DNA of 64,000 nucleotides from the NCBI GenBank assembly GCA_025201765.1, contig MU623374.1:186001-250000 (forward strand), given 5' to 3'. This document shows, piece by piece, positions 34,710 through 47,000 of this stretch; position 1 is the stretch's first letter, and the number at the start of each line of letters is the position of its first letter. The translations under genes were made by a program, and so were the position numbers. The DNA is from Daldinia sp. FL1419. Taxonomy: Eukaryota > Ascomycota > Sordariomycetes > Xylariales > Hypoxylaceae. The notes beneath the pieces are model-generated. The model saw only the letters and a program-made list of their open reading frames with translations. It ran no database searches and was not told where the DNA came from.

Positions 34710-35399
34710 ATGGCCTCACCGCAGAACAACGCTGTATGTCACAATGACCGACAACTCTGGTTACACTCAGGAAAACTTACATTGCGTATAGCCAATTAGC
34801 ACTACGAGACTAAAGCAGATCGCCATGGACGTAGGTCCGCCTCGCTCACCTCCTCGAAAGCTTAGAAGAGTAAAGAGCTAAGATATGTTCAAACGCAGGC
34901 TTGTCAAAGCGCCATCGGTAGTGCAGAGTTCTACGAGCATTCGAAAGTCGAAGGTTGGAACGCCACCATCATCGTACGTTTACTCGACATTCCATATCTA
35001 TAATTATCCCGCGGGAGATGTTCGTCTGCTTACCATGATATTGGATAGAACTCGATCCTCCGGGCTGTCATATCCGAATCGACCCCCTCGGGCTCCCAGA
35101 CACCCGCCCACAAGTACGTCGTCAACAGCACCATCGTGCAACATCTAGTCCCCACCTCGGCGCTCAACAAGCCCAAAGGCGGCACCGAAGTGAAGGCCGA
35201 GAGCCCGCGTATTAGCACCAGCGACGGCGGGAACGTGATGGCTACGGATGGGAAGCCGCACGTAGGCCGTCGCGGCATGCACTCGGCCACCCAAGCTTTC
35301 TGGAACGAGAAGACGGACGGGATGTGGAGCTTCAAGTACGACGGCGGAGAGGGGAAGGGCATGGATGTTGTGATTAGCGTCATCTGGGTTGGCATATGA
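34710..35399 (+). CDS. Dynein light chain, Tctex-1 type
   Basis: Four exons, all joined in phase 0: 34710-34733, 34792-34830, 34899-34973 and 35049-35399, giving 162 aa. The assembled protein has RLKQIAMDACQSAIG, then YEHSKVEGWNATIINSILRA, HKYVVNSTIVQH and the C-terminal GMHSATQAFWNEKTDGMWSF ending VISVIWVGI. These are the helix and strand signatures of the Tctex-1/DYNLT fold, which dimerises and binds the dynein intermediate chain. The role is cargo and complex stabilisation of cytoplasmic dynein on microtubules. An insertion of about 30 residues rich in K, E, S and G sits between the QH-strand and the GMHSA strand, longer than in animal Tctex-1. None of the first three exons forms an ORF that would be called alone; the model rests on splice signals plus family resemblance. 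Confidence 0.85.
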
Positions 35400-37141
35400 G
35401 AGAAGGTATGACAGTGGGCAGGGGAGGGTTGTGGAATGGAATTTCTGGCTGGATAAACGGTGCGAGGCCGTTGGCTGTACAAAATATGTTGTCTGGTCTA
35501 TGCAAAAGAGAAATTGATACCTTTTACGACACCTATTGGCTTTTGGGGGCTTGCTATGGTGCTGCTACGTTTTGTAAGCTTGGCCGTTGTGTGCAATGGT
35601 TATGCGGAACCCGGGCAGTGTGCTACGCCCGTTTAATAGTAAATACGAATAACTTCATCCCTCTCGTTTTACCTAGACCTGTTCTGTTCGTAGACTTTAC
35701 TCATTGTAACTATTCTTAGTATCCTCTCGGTTCCTTTAGCTCGGTAGAGATACTGGAGGAATGGCCCCCCTACTTGGAGCTATAGCAGTAAGTTTTGATA
35801 AGGGTAGCCCCCATCATTGCCCAATTTAATATATCCATTCTTATAGAAAAATACACTCTAGCTAATGTTTAGGAAGTGGGACTGTAACTAAGAATAGGAT
35901 CCCCAATATATACCTAGACATCCACAACAGGGACAATGCCTCTATAAACCAATGGCTTATGATCTTAATCTCGCAATCGGATGATAATAGCGGGTGATTT
36001 GAACTAATTGGTCCCGGGGATATGACATTCATCTATATAAATCTAACTAATAGACCTTGGAAATTATTATCAGTCAGTGTAACTTCGTTGCTTTTTTAAT
36101 CGTCCGTGTCTTCTATAGCATACGCACGCCAGTCCTAACTGGTCACATCCCGCGGGATGCGTATTTGAAAGTTGAAAGTTGAAAGTTGAAAGTTGGGCAG
36201 CCATTGTCACCTATATCTTAATGCATAAGGCATGAATTCCAGATGGAAGGAGGGTGTGCTCCCTAGGTTAGTTATATTGGTGTGTGGAGTATATGGTCTA
36301 GATGTCTTGCTATATATCCTCTTCTTCACCCCCCAGGCCACTAATTACAGATAAATTCACTCATGTAAATACGATGTCACATAGATGCCCAAGGCAGGCT
36401 TTGCGCCTTACATTGGGTCTATAATGCAGATATATTATGCTTGGTAGAAAGTAAAAGCTCCTGGCGCGTTGATGTAGGCATGTTATAAAATGCCGGCAAT
36501 TCAAATCAGGAGTCATGATTCATCATTGACTTGAATCTATCAAAGCTTTGAACTACCGTAGACTTGGCGGGAATCCATTGGGTTCTCTAGAAGAGTATGG
36601 TTGGCTTCATCTATTAACTAGTCGTAGATGTTTATAGAAACTCGAGAACGAATCAAAACGAGGATATGACACCCCGCATTGCTGTCAATGCCGTCCTTCA
36701 GCCAAAGTATTCAAGTAGAATGATGCTAAGACTTTTGTACAATCATTAACTAGTACCTAACTTAGGTGATTATCTCGAATCTCGAAGAATCTATGCTACC
36801 TTATCAAAGTGTTACGCGATCAACATTCAGCCAGCCCTAAATAGTGTCATACTGCATAGAACAGTAACGGCTAGCCGACCTGTCACCGCGGTCTAGACCC
36901 CTTTTAAGGTCGCCAAGTTATTCCTGCGTCAGCAATCAAGGAAAACAGATCATAGAGGTTCAAGTACCCATGTATTTGCTCGTAGTGTAGATCGGAGCTC
37001 AGCGAAGAGTTACCACATAACGCAAAGCCGCAGCAGCGGAAGCACGCCATTTCTCATCTCTTCTCAGTCTCAACACGGCACGGGACGAGAGAACCGGATA
37101 CAAAAACTTTTGGTCACTCGCTACCATAAGGCACCCCCATC
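35400..37141. other. intergenic, 1.7 kb
   Basis: No supported gene. Contains the short tandem repeat noted separately at 36165-36192, and otherwise ordinary AT-moderate DNA. Confidence 0.45.
36165..36192 (+). repeat. four tandem TTGAAAG heptamers
   Basis: Four exact copies of a 7-bp unit with a partial fifth, in non-coding DNA. A simple microsatellite. Confidence 0.9.
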
Positions 37142-37504
37142 CTATATTAACGGATGGTTTTCGACTTCATAACTCCAAACAGGCACACCAAATTCGTTCG
37201 ACACCTCGGAAGTCAGCGAGAAGCCAAGTATACCAAGGTACAAACTCACAGCAATACCTACCCCTGTAAAAGATATACCGCCGGATTCCTTCTTGTACCT
37301 AGTAATCCGTAAAGATGTCTGCTATGTAGTGATTGTAGTACAACCTAACCATAGACGACAAGATCACGGTAGGCAATGGCTCCATTATCGGCAAAGAGAC
37401 GTCAGTGCCCCATAGCAGTGGATACGATCGTGACGATCTGCATGAAGAGCGCGGGTAGGCTTGCCAAGGCACCGTTTGACGCAGTCCAGAACGTCGGATT
37501 AGCA
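37142..37504 (-). pseudogene. possible relic or unresolved multi-exon membrane-protein gene
   Basis: On the minus strand, after a candidate acceptor at 37505, there is a hydrophobic frame reading NPTFWTASNGALASLPALF, then MQIVTIVSTAMGH, one TGA, then LFADNGAIAYRDLVVYG. In another frame the final 180 bases read SGGISFTGVGIAVSLYLG and ILGFSLTSEVSNEFGVPVW, ending NHPLI and a TAG at 37142-37144. Both pieces look like real protein rather than chance, but they can be joined only through a weak donor. I do not recognise the family. It may be a decayed gene, or a gene with introns I have not placed. Confidence 0.28.
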
Positions 37505-39136
37505 CTGGAAACAAGTTGGATTATATTGAAGAGATCTGACCTAGCTTATAAGTGACATCCCCTTTCGAAGAAGAGTCCAAATTAATCCTATTGGTTGGTC
37601 ACGAGCCAATTCTCCTCTTTTGTAAGAGCCCGATAATCATCTAACCTAGTCATTCTCACTTGGGAGAATACTACTATTCGCATCTACAAATGCCGATTCC
37701 CGAGACATCTTTTAACGTGCGCGTTGGAAACTGAGGTTTGTCTGACGTTGCACATCGCTGCTATATCGAGTTCCGGCAGGCTGGGCAGGTCCCCGAGTCG
37801 CTTCCACCCTGTTTTTCACTCCACAACCCCTCGGCTCGGTGTCGCATGTTGGTATCAAATTAACATGAAAAATGGATTATTGTTCCACCGCTTAAGAAGG
37901 GGAAATGTGCGGTAAAGGCACAGCGGCAGAACGGTAGATAGGCCGGTCTACATAGTTACATAGACACAGTAAGATGGACAACTGTCACGATGCCCATATA
38001 CGCTAAGTTATTCTGTAATCTGCGAGTCATCTGTCCTAATTTTTCTTCTTTTCTACCTAACGTACGTGGAGCAAGTTGGTCTGAATATCCGAAGAAAACA
38101 AAAACAAAAAACAAAAAAAAAGCAAGCGGTAGATTATGGAGCAAGGGAACTATTCTCGATATTACCACGCGGTTATTTTAGAACGATGACATATATGGAT
38201 TTACCCTATTTGCATACTCTACATAGTTACTTGACTAGTTTATTACTATTAGTAGTCCGTCCGCTATCGCTCAGGAATCGACCGGGATGACCGGGGTGGC
38301 TAACGAAATTTCCCGGGACTAAAAATGAAGAAGAGAATTTCTCTAATAGGCGCCGAACTCCTCAAGTCGACCCAATCCGGGTTCAGCCTACCTTCTAGAA
38401 CCCGATCTTGACTGGCTGACATTACTCGAATCATAGATAGAAACGTTCTTATGGCCTAGCCCGGTTTTCCAGAGGATTCCCCCGTGTTTTTGCCCAGGCT
38501 CCCGGTCGGGGGCGACGATGGCTGCGGGTCACACCACCTTCATCTCTCCCCATTTGTCACGATAGATCTCCAGACCTATAGTACTCGGTGCCTCGCCAAG
38601 TTGCCAGAAGTGGATCATATCTCCACTAAACCAGTGATCGTAGTAGTGTGGCTAGTTCTCGTAGGCCGTAGCTGACCCCTTACCGCTTTCTTGATGGCGG
38701 CGGATTTAATAACCCTCCCGTCCCGCGTAATTCGAGGGCCTCGGTAAGTATCACGACTCGTCAACAGACTATCGAATGAGTTTCTATCCACGATATATCT
38801 GAAGATTCCTCCACATCGGATCTCCAGACCCCAGAACGAAAAACAAAGAACCCCGTCTACAAACCTAAGCACCAGCCTCGGCTGTTCCTGACTAAAAAGC
38901 AAACCCGTCGTGTGCCGCTCTTATCAGCCACCCATCTAAGCGGCAAATTTTGCAATCTTAGAACTGAGGAGCCTAGTTATTCGACTTGACCCTAGAGCTC
39001 GTCGGTCGTATTGTAAATTCGAGAATAGCCCTCTGAAATCCCAGGTGCTTCTCAAAACTACCTGGTTATTCTTTTTGGGTGCAAAAATAGCACCCGTCGT
39101 CAAATTTGAAACCGAAAACACCAACCTACAGGCAAC
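37505..39136. other. intergenic, 1.6 kb
   Basis: Upstream region of the F-box gene and unassigned sequence. Minus-strand frames at 38615-38902 and 38936-39124 lack recognisable features. Some of this may be 5' UTR. Confidence 0.45.
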
Positions 39137-40111
39137 ATGGTTGAAGTTCTCCGCGTCCCGTCCCTGGGACAGCCACTATCACCAGGTTCACCCGACATGA
39201 TGGAAATGTCAAGCAGATTCCTCAATGTGGACCTCGGCCCAGCCTCGGAAACATCGGTGGTGGTATTGCAGCAGCAAAAGGTGTCTGCAAAGGAAGCTGT
39301 ATCTAAGAATGGCCTCCTCTGGACTCCCCGACGCGCCTTTTCCACAACCGATTATCCACCATCGGTTAATTCTTCTGTTGTCCTGCAAAGACAACACCGC
39401 CTACCCACACCCGTTGCAACACCAAGAGAAGTCAAGGTGACAGACTCGTACTTTGAGTTCCACCCTCATGCCCCGACTGCAAAGCCGCAGCTCGCAGCTT
39501 CTCCGGTCGTACTTACGCCGAGAGGCACAAACCATGTTCAGGCCAAACGCCCACCTATGCCAGCACAGCTGAGGTCGTATTCAGTAACAGACGTCGAGCC
39601 AGTCCCATTCACACACCAACCGGGTGTGGCCCTTACCCTAGAGGATCTCCCCCCTGAGCTGCACTACGCTATCTTCGACTTCCTAGACCCCATTGACAGC
39701 ACGTGCCTAGGGTTGACCAACAAGCATTTCTACTCCATCCACAAGCGGATGCACGGCAAAATACCGCTTTCAGCTAGGCGAGAGGGTCCCAACGACATGG
39801 AGTGGGTGTGGCGGAACACATTTATATCGGGTCCGTTCGTCGCTAGCAGCGGCGTAGGCAAGCAAAACTCTCTGGCACTTTTGTCCCCACGGGGCCAGGT
39901 CTATTGCCGCAAGTGCCGCACCGCGCGCTGTGAGCTGCACAACCACATCCGCGAGTGGATCGGCGAGAACCAGGAATACTGTGAGGTATCACAGAAGTTT
40001 GGCCCCGCGGCCTCCGAGAAAGCCAAAGCTTTCTGTTACCGGAGCTCTCCGAGACACCCGCACCGATGCGGTAGACACACGCGACGGCAGCGACCCGTTC
40101 GACTCGTCTAA
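39137..40111 (+). CDS. F-box protein
   Basis: A single exon of 324 aa. The first 165 residues are low-complexity and Ser/Pro-rich. An F-box-like motif begins near residue 171: LTLEDLPPELHYAIFDFLD, then PIDSTCLGLTNKHFYSIH, which fits the LPxEL...IxxxLdpxdxxxLxxtxkxfy pattern. The C-terminal part has a cysteine/histidine pattern, YCRKCRTARCELHNH, ending CYRSSPRHPHRCGRH, typical of many uncharacterised fungal F-box proteins. F-box proteins usually bind Skp1 and bring substrates to an SCF ubiquitin ligase; the substrate here is unknown. Codon use is GC-rich and the frame has no interruption. A downstream shift into a neighbouring frame is not needed to reach the conserved CGRH end. Confidence 0.72.
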   Translation: MVEVLRVPSLGQPLSPGSPDMMEMSSRFLNVDLGPASETSVVVLQQQKVSAKEAVSKNGLLWTPRRAFSTTDYPPSVNSSVVLQRQHRLPTPVATPREVKVTDSYFEFHPHAPTAKPQLAASPVVLTPRGTNHVQAKRPPMPAQLRSYSVTDVEPVPFTHQPGVALTLEDLPPELHYAIFDFLDPIDSTCLGLTNKHFYSIHKRMHGKIPLSARREGPNDMEWVWRNTFISGPFVASSGVGKQNSLALLSPRGQVYCRKCRTARCELHNHIREWIGENQEYCEVSQKFGPAASEKAKAFCYRSSPRHPHRCGRHTRRQRPVRLV

Positions 40112-41007
40112 GACACGGGCCGGAGGGGAAAGGGGTCGTCGAAATAAAGTAGTCAACCGGAAAAAAAAGGTTGATTGGAAATGAAGAATGAACTCTACTC
40201 TTAAGAGGGGCAGAAATGCCTCACCAGATATCTACCAATATATCAATATCTCCTTCTCGAGGGATATTATCTACTCCCGTACCGATGGAATTGGTCAAAA
40301 GACAAAGATTGCGGGGTGCGCGCGTCTTGCGGGACCAAGTTTAAGGATCATGATCGGTGAAATACCGCAGGCATCTAACTAAAAGGGACTTCGAATCACA
40401 TGTTTAAGATAAACCCAACTTGAACGTCTTGGCGAATACATTCTTTGGGAATGTTTATTAGGACGGGATATAAGCAACGGACTTGATGACTTATTGGAAT
40501 ATGAAGTATATACCTACCTACGTTTATGACTTGCATTGCATAACTTTATTTTTGCCTTGCATTGCATGCGGAAGCGGAAGGGAACGGGCATATAGGAAAT
40601 GCAAACAAGAGAATGTCGACCCGGTCGTGTATAAGACGACTTGGGGATAGCTTTTGTCTTTGGGTTATTCGGATAGGAATTGGGAATAAAGAATTTAGAC
40701 ACATCACTTAAAGGTTTACTTGTTTATGGTTGGTGTTTTTACTTTATGGCTAAAGACATAAGGACATAAGCTAATGTAGAGATATGACTTGTATAATTTT
40801 GTTTGATACCTATAACCATCTCAATCTTTTAATTAGACAAGAATCAACCTTAACTGAGTTGTCAGAACACGTTTGTCTAAAAGAGCATAATTAAACTTAA
40901 CCGCAGTAAAGTTTCAAACATGTTTAGTTCCATGGTATGAGTGATACTTGTGACACCTTAATAGGTACATAGTACACATTACTGATAACCTAAAACGGAA
41001 ATAGATA
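40112..41007. other. intergenic, 0.9 kb
   Basis: Follows the F-box gene. It contains GCATTGCA-type repeats near 40532-40568. No gene seen. Ends at the TA target of a MITE. Confidence 0.45.
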
Positions 41008-41459
41008 ACGTACCCCACAAGTCAACCGATCAAACAAGTCAACCGATCAGCGAAAATACATACAAAATACATCTGTGCGTAAACGTGCGTTCTATTCAAA
41101 AAAAATTGTATCAAAAATCGGTTTCAAGATTTGAATACCCCTTTTAAAAGTAATAATTACAATATTTTTTCTGAAATTTGTACGATTTTTTTCAATTTAT
41201 TAAAAATAAAAAACAGAAAAGTGGGTCTAAAACAGTTGATATTTTAACCAACTTCTTCTATACCCCCGGGAGAATTTTTTCAATTTTTTTATAATATCAG
41301 ATTTATATAATATAAAACATATCAAAATTTGAAAAAATAAGATTAAGAATTCGTAAAGTTACGATTTTCAAATTTCTTTGATTTTCGGTTATATTTCGGC
41401 TGATCGGTTGACTTGTTTGATCGGTTGACTTGTTTGATCGGTTGACTTGTGCGGCACGT
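41008..41459. mobile_element. 452-bp MITE with tandem-repeat inverted ends
   Basis: Terminal inverted repeats start ACGT(A/G)CC and continue CACAAGTCAACCGATCA. The 17-bp box ACAAGTCAACCGATCAA occurs twice in tandem at the left end (41017-41050) and three times, inverted, at the right end (41399-41450). Both ends are flanked by TA, as in Tc1/mariner-type insertions. The interior is very AT-rich and non-coding, so the element is non-autonomous. No partner transposase with the same ends is present in this window. Confidence 0.82.
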
Positions 41460-42462
41460 TAACTTTTATCGGGATTTCGGCGCTACGCCGCAAAAAGGTA
41501 CTTTCCGGAGCATTAGCCACGACCAAGCATAAGAATTGCTAAGAATGTTGGGATTGGTAGGTTATGACGCCACTTACATGGTTTCCCTAACCGGGGATCG
41601 AATGATTTTTTGTCGAAATTTTTTGAAATTATCAAAATTTTGGAAGATCATGGATGTAGCATTGATTTGTGCAATTTTAAAGCAACTCCTTTCTAAAATA
41701 TTCTTTTTTCTTAGCTGGAACCTTAACACCCCTTTTATTTACTAGCTTAACTTAGCGTAAATCTTGTGCTCAGCTGGGGTAAGGTTAGGTAACTGTTAAA
41801 CAATTCCCAAGCATTGAAGTATGTACCTACCTTAAGCAGGGGGGGAAGAAAAGAAGAAGAAAGCACGTCCTCTGTCCACGTCGGTGATTTCTTTATCGAT
41901 TATATGCACTCAGATATACACGTATCAACCTGTACTTCCCGTCATTAATCCCGTTACCCGTTACCCATTATCCATTATCCATTATCGACATCATCAGTTT
42001 CTTCTTATTCCACCTCCCACTTTGAGGTCTCCCACAACCAGTGACTTTTTAAATTCCTATTCGTCACTGATATTTACTTAATTGCTATCTATATGCGAAG
42101 CAATTACTTATGACGTTAGTCTAAATCTACATAATATCCAGTTGACTGGAATATTAGCTGTTAAAAGCTACTTCGTACAATCTGAGCAATAATTCACTTT
42201 GTTCCGTGGCGGTGCAACTCAACGGGTTTTGCAGGGGAATCAGAAGCTGCATGTACATTGACTGTATCGTTGCAGTTCTCCTGTCAATCTAGCTTCAACC
42301 TACGAATCACTCGTCTCAATTCCTAAGCTTTAAGTTCGGCGCGTTAATTTTTAAGCAACGCCCACCCCGAGCATCCACTTAAGCGTCCCGTTAAGCATCC
42401 CGATTCTCTATTATTTTTGCTCCAGCTTACCCGCCGACACTGGGACCAGAGTTAAAGTCAAG
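41460..42462. other. intergenic, 1.0 kb, upstream of CCT gene
   Basis: Ordinary non-coding sequence with a triplicated TTATCCA/TTACCCA motif at 41955-41985. The last few hundred bases should hold the promoter and 5' UTR of the cytidylyltransferase gene. Confidence 0.45.
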
Positions 42463-44061
42463 ATGTCGTCTCCCTCAAGCTCTTCTCACGCCGGCAAGCG
42501 CAAACGACCGGCGACCTCGAGTACCGTCAAGATGGACGATAATCCCCTCTTACAGCCTTCTTCGAGGGATGCATCTGGTGAAGAAGGAGATACTACGGCG
42601 CCCGAAACTGGAAAGCTATTACACCGCAAGTCGGAATCTGCTAGCAATTCCAACCCAGCGAAACGACAACGTGCCAATTCCGATCGTACCTCTACCCTCG
42701 AGACTACCGATAATGCCGTAGATCCTGGCGAGCCGAGCGATACCACCGAGGCAAGTATTGATATCGCCGATCGAGTAACTAGGAAGAACAGGAAGCCTAC
42801 TACCCTTAAGGATAGTACGACCCAAGATGACGAGGAGAAGAAGAAGCAGGCTGCTATGCCACCACCCCCAACCGGCCGTCTTATACATCCTGTTGGATAC
42901 AGAACAAACCCCCCACCTACGGGACGCACCATTCGGGTTTACGCCGATGGAGTCTTTGACTTATTCCATCTTGGGTATGTGGACACTGCTAAGCGAGAGC
43001 GGTTACTAGCTTTGAATATTGTAAAAACGTAACTAACTTTGTGGTAGCCACATGCGTCAGCTTGAGCAAGCAAAGAAGGCCTTTGACGATGTCTACTTAA
43101 TAGTCGGTGTTACAGGCGACGAAGAAACACATAAGCGCAAGGGTCTAACAGTCCTTTCGGGTAAAGAGCGTGCTGAGACACTCAGACATTGCAAATGGGT
43201 TGATGAAGTTGTCGAGAACTGCCCTTGGATCGTTACACCAGAATTCTTGGAAAAGCATCGGATCGACTATGTTGCTCACGATGACATCCCATACGGTGCC
43301 GCCGAGGGTGATGATATTTACGCCCCTATTAAGAAAGCTGGGAAGTTCTTGGTGACACAGCGAACCGAGGGTGTGAGCACAACGGGCATTATTACAAAGT
43401 AAGTGGCTTGCTTAACGATATTCTTGTTGTTTGATTCGCATTAATACTTACCATAAAACCACGCAGGATCGTTCGCGACTACGAAAAGTACATTGCGCGT
43501 CAACTTAAGCGAGGGACGTCACGCCAAGAGCTCAATGTGAGCTGGCTCAAGAAGAATGAGCTCGATCTCAAGCGTCATGTTCAGGATCTCCGCGATAATA
43601 TCCGGGCGAACTGGACTACGACCGGTCAAGAACTAAGCCGTGAGCTCCGACAATATTGGCCTGCAAGCCGACCTCAAAGTCCAGCTCCAGGTGGCCGCTT
43701 TAATTTCCCTACCACTCCAGGTCCTTCAAACTCGAACGGCGATGGTAGCTTAAGAGAGGCTGCTACTATAGCTGCTGCTGCTAAATCACCTACGCCAGGT
43801 CCCTCGAGCGAGAGGGCTGCAGCTCCCAATGATTTTATCACCGGCTATACCCTTGGTCTGATCGGTGGTGTGAGGTCTTGGGTAAGTTGATAATTCTGTC
43901 CTTTGGAGTGCTGAAGTAGCTAACATGAATAGATGACCAAGAACCGTCGAAACCTCCGCGATAGTCGGCCGCCAAGCGACGACGACTCGGAGAGCGAAGA
44001 CAAGAACAACGGCAGTAGCAGTAACAATGATCGCGGGCGGGTTGTTGCGTCCGCCAGTTAG
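42463..44061 (+). CDS. PCT1: Choline-phosphate cytidylyltransferase (CCT)
   Basis: Four exons, 42463-42974, 43048-43398, 43467-43881 and 43933-44061, give 468 aa. A long disordered N-terminus (1-150) is followed by the catalytic core: RVYADGVFDLFHLGHM, GDEETHKRKGLTVLSGKER, WVDEVVENCPWIVTPEFLE, IDYVAHDDIPYG and RTEGVSTT (Arg276-Thr283). The HxGH nucleotide-binding motif is His169-His172, with Gly171 split across the first intron. It converts phosphocholine and CTP to CDP-choline, the usual rate-limiting step of the Kennedy pathway for phosphatidylcholine. After the core, an amphipathic region (about 300-350; LKKNELDLKRHVQDLRDNI) probably gives membrane binding and activation, and the tail is Pro/Ser and acidic, suited to phosphorylation. 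All motifs are present. Confidence 0.95.
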
Positions 44062-47000
44062 TCGCTAAGACCGCTAACCCGCTCAAGCATCAGCAGAGAG
44101 TGCGTAAAGGCGTACGATGGAGATAGCCAGTTTGGCTCAGACGACGAAGGGGATGACGAAAGCCGCTAGATATGTTTGTTTCTTTTTGGACGATCAAAAG
44201 GATCGGGGAATACAAAAAAGTGCACCAACTAATTAACGAACGAGACGGCGTTTTACGGCTCCTTTTGTATGCATTTCTGAAACCGTAAATAAGACTGAGG
44301 CCGAGGAAGTGAGCGGGAGAGAGGGGGAAAGAAGTAGATATATGACCGCTCTGCTTACCTTACGTATGGTATCCGCACTTGATAGAGTAATTCCTAGCAC
44401 GAATGTTGATGACGAGTCTGGTTTTGATGTGTGAGTTATGTGATGTGATTGAATATTGTGAGTATTGGGGAAAGGGGGGGGATTAAGTCGCGGTTGTGTT
44501 GACTCTTGCTTTGGTACGGAACTTGATGAGCTCCACGAAACTCTTTGTAAGGTTGCTATGAGGCTGAATGCTTAGGCAAATTTAATAAAAGGGCTCTTGA
44601 TATTGAGTCTTGTCACTGACATCCCGACCTACCCACCGGGAGTCGTAATTGACGAGGAACGACGGATAATACTCTATTATCATATATCTAGGAATTGCTA
44701 TCCAGACGGCTTTTCTTCTGCCTTGTTCTAGAATAGCACCCCTAAGGATGATGCTACGAGTATGAATTGCCGTTCTCGGGGGCTAAGCTAAAGAAAGCCC
44801 TTTGGGGAAACGTTGGTCTTCTTGCCGGATGCTTTTCTTACGAGAGGTTTGTTGGCGACGATGAAGGTAGAGAGGCAAGGTGTTTGGAGCATGGGGCTTG
44901 GTTTTCCGTCTCTTGGTTTTGGGACATGTGGTTCGATCTAACTGCCGTGAGAAGTCGAGGCCGTCGCGGTGCATAGGGAATTTGGTATATTTTTGGATCC
45001 TGGATCGTTCTAGGCTGGACAATGTGGAAGTAGCTATCTTTGCATACTTGCGTGAATGTATGGGGAATCACTATCTGTTCTTTTTGCCGTAAACGTTGTT
45101 AGCGGTGATTTGCAGCTAGGAGATCGTATTCTTGGGATCTTGCCTCTAGTGAGTGAGCTTTCTAGAGTTAGGGTGAACTAGGATAGGAAAACAGGGAGTG
45201 CTCATACCGGCTTGTCTATTCGGTGTAGGTAGGTAGGATCACACGTCGGCGACGTTGGTCAGCCCATCTCGCGCTTTGTAATCCTCGCGGCTCGGGGACG
45301 TCGATGATTCTGCGTCCTCGGAGAGCGAGCCGCGTCTTGGGTCTACACGAATGCTACTTTATAGATAATTTTAGGCGTCATAAGATAGCCTACTGCTGCT
45401 GAAGTGCTATATTGCATCGTGGCAGCATGTCTACGTAGACCATAGTGCGGTATCTGTTAGGTTGTGACTATCTTTGGTTACTCCAAATCAGATCATATTG
45501 CGCTGCTACGGTGCCAGGTATATAGATGCCCCCTGAATAGCCTCGGTTTCAGTTTATAGGGCTGAATGCTTGTTTAGGTAGGCACATAGGTAGTAGTCTC
45601 TGCAGGAGCCTGTATGCGTCACCGGTGCTTATGTCGTTTGTCTACTCGCTTGCTCATTCCTGATATATCTCCCATATACTGTCGTGTCCTTTGATGCCGT
45701 GCGTTGGTGGCCCAGCATGATAGTAAGGGTAGATAGGCGTCCAGGTTGTTACGTCGGCAATATCAGGCTGAATAGCTAAGTCTAGCTCTGTCACTTGCTA
45801 TGGATGATCCTAAAGGGATAGCTAGTCTTTGATGTATGCACGAGGCGTTGTCTAACCAGATAGTGTGACAATAGGCGCAACGACGCGTAAGATGTTCCAA
45901 GCACGGGGGCGTGTCTCTTGAGTGTAGTAGAATGTTGAGATTCATGGCTCGGGCTACTGTGTGCCTTGTAGATCTGTGATACTCCAACAGCCTAGCTGCT
46001 AGATAGGAGAGCTACAAGCCCTTGGATACGAGAATAAGGCATTGAGCTAACTACTCAATGATACTCTATCCCACCACGCTCTCAACATGTGAAGTCAGGC
46101 AGCAGTCGGGAGCTAACTGTTGGCATACCACCCCATACTCAGGGGTCGATTCCGAGGCTTTAGCTAGATAGTTGCCTGGAGTTCTGTATCACCACGACTA
46201 TAGCACATGGCACACTATCCGCCGTTTATACAACACCTTAGACACTCCCGTAGCAACTCGAGTGGAGCTTAGAGGGATTAGACGCGCAAGATAGGAAGTG
46301 AAGCGCACTTGCGGCCAGGCATACAAAGCCCGAGGGAGGGGGGATAGGGGGCCAGAATTGACAGAATAGCGTTCTAGCCGTGGTAACATGTTCCAACACA
46401 TAGGCACAAGATATCAACTACGGCGTCAAGTGCGGTAGAGGAGGTAAGCGTAAACGACGGGAAGTGATGTTGGTAGTATTGGTAATAGGGTCACAGTTGG
46501 CTGAAATAAGAAATTGTCAAAAGTCCAAGGCTCCATCACTCCATCACGCGTGATGAGAAAAAAAGAGAGATAAAATAAAACTCCAAACCGGTTACGTTAA
46601 GCAGCCCTACGTAAAAGCAAGGGAGTTGTCATGTTGTATCACCACGATGAAGAATTAACCCCTCGCTGCTAGGCTTATGCCGTCAATGGGGATTGTGTCT
46701 AAGCGCCCCGAGAAAGTTTCCGGTAAATGACGAGTGACGATATACTCCTACGAGACATGAGAAGCACGTAATAGGCACCGAATTATCGCGGCACTTGTCA
46801 GGGGCATCAGGGGCATCAGGGGTAATGTGTATCTTGGCTACTGGAGTCGACGTCCAAGGCCTGCGCGTTTTACTTCAAAGGTTATATTGGTTATGATTAT
46901 GAATTTTTCTTGGTAATATATCTATTTCTGATGTTGCCTTCACCACAAGCCCTGATAATATTTCGTGTCCGAGCGGATCATGGTGGGATGGGGGATCATA

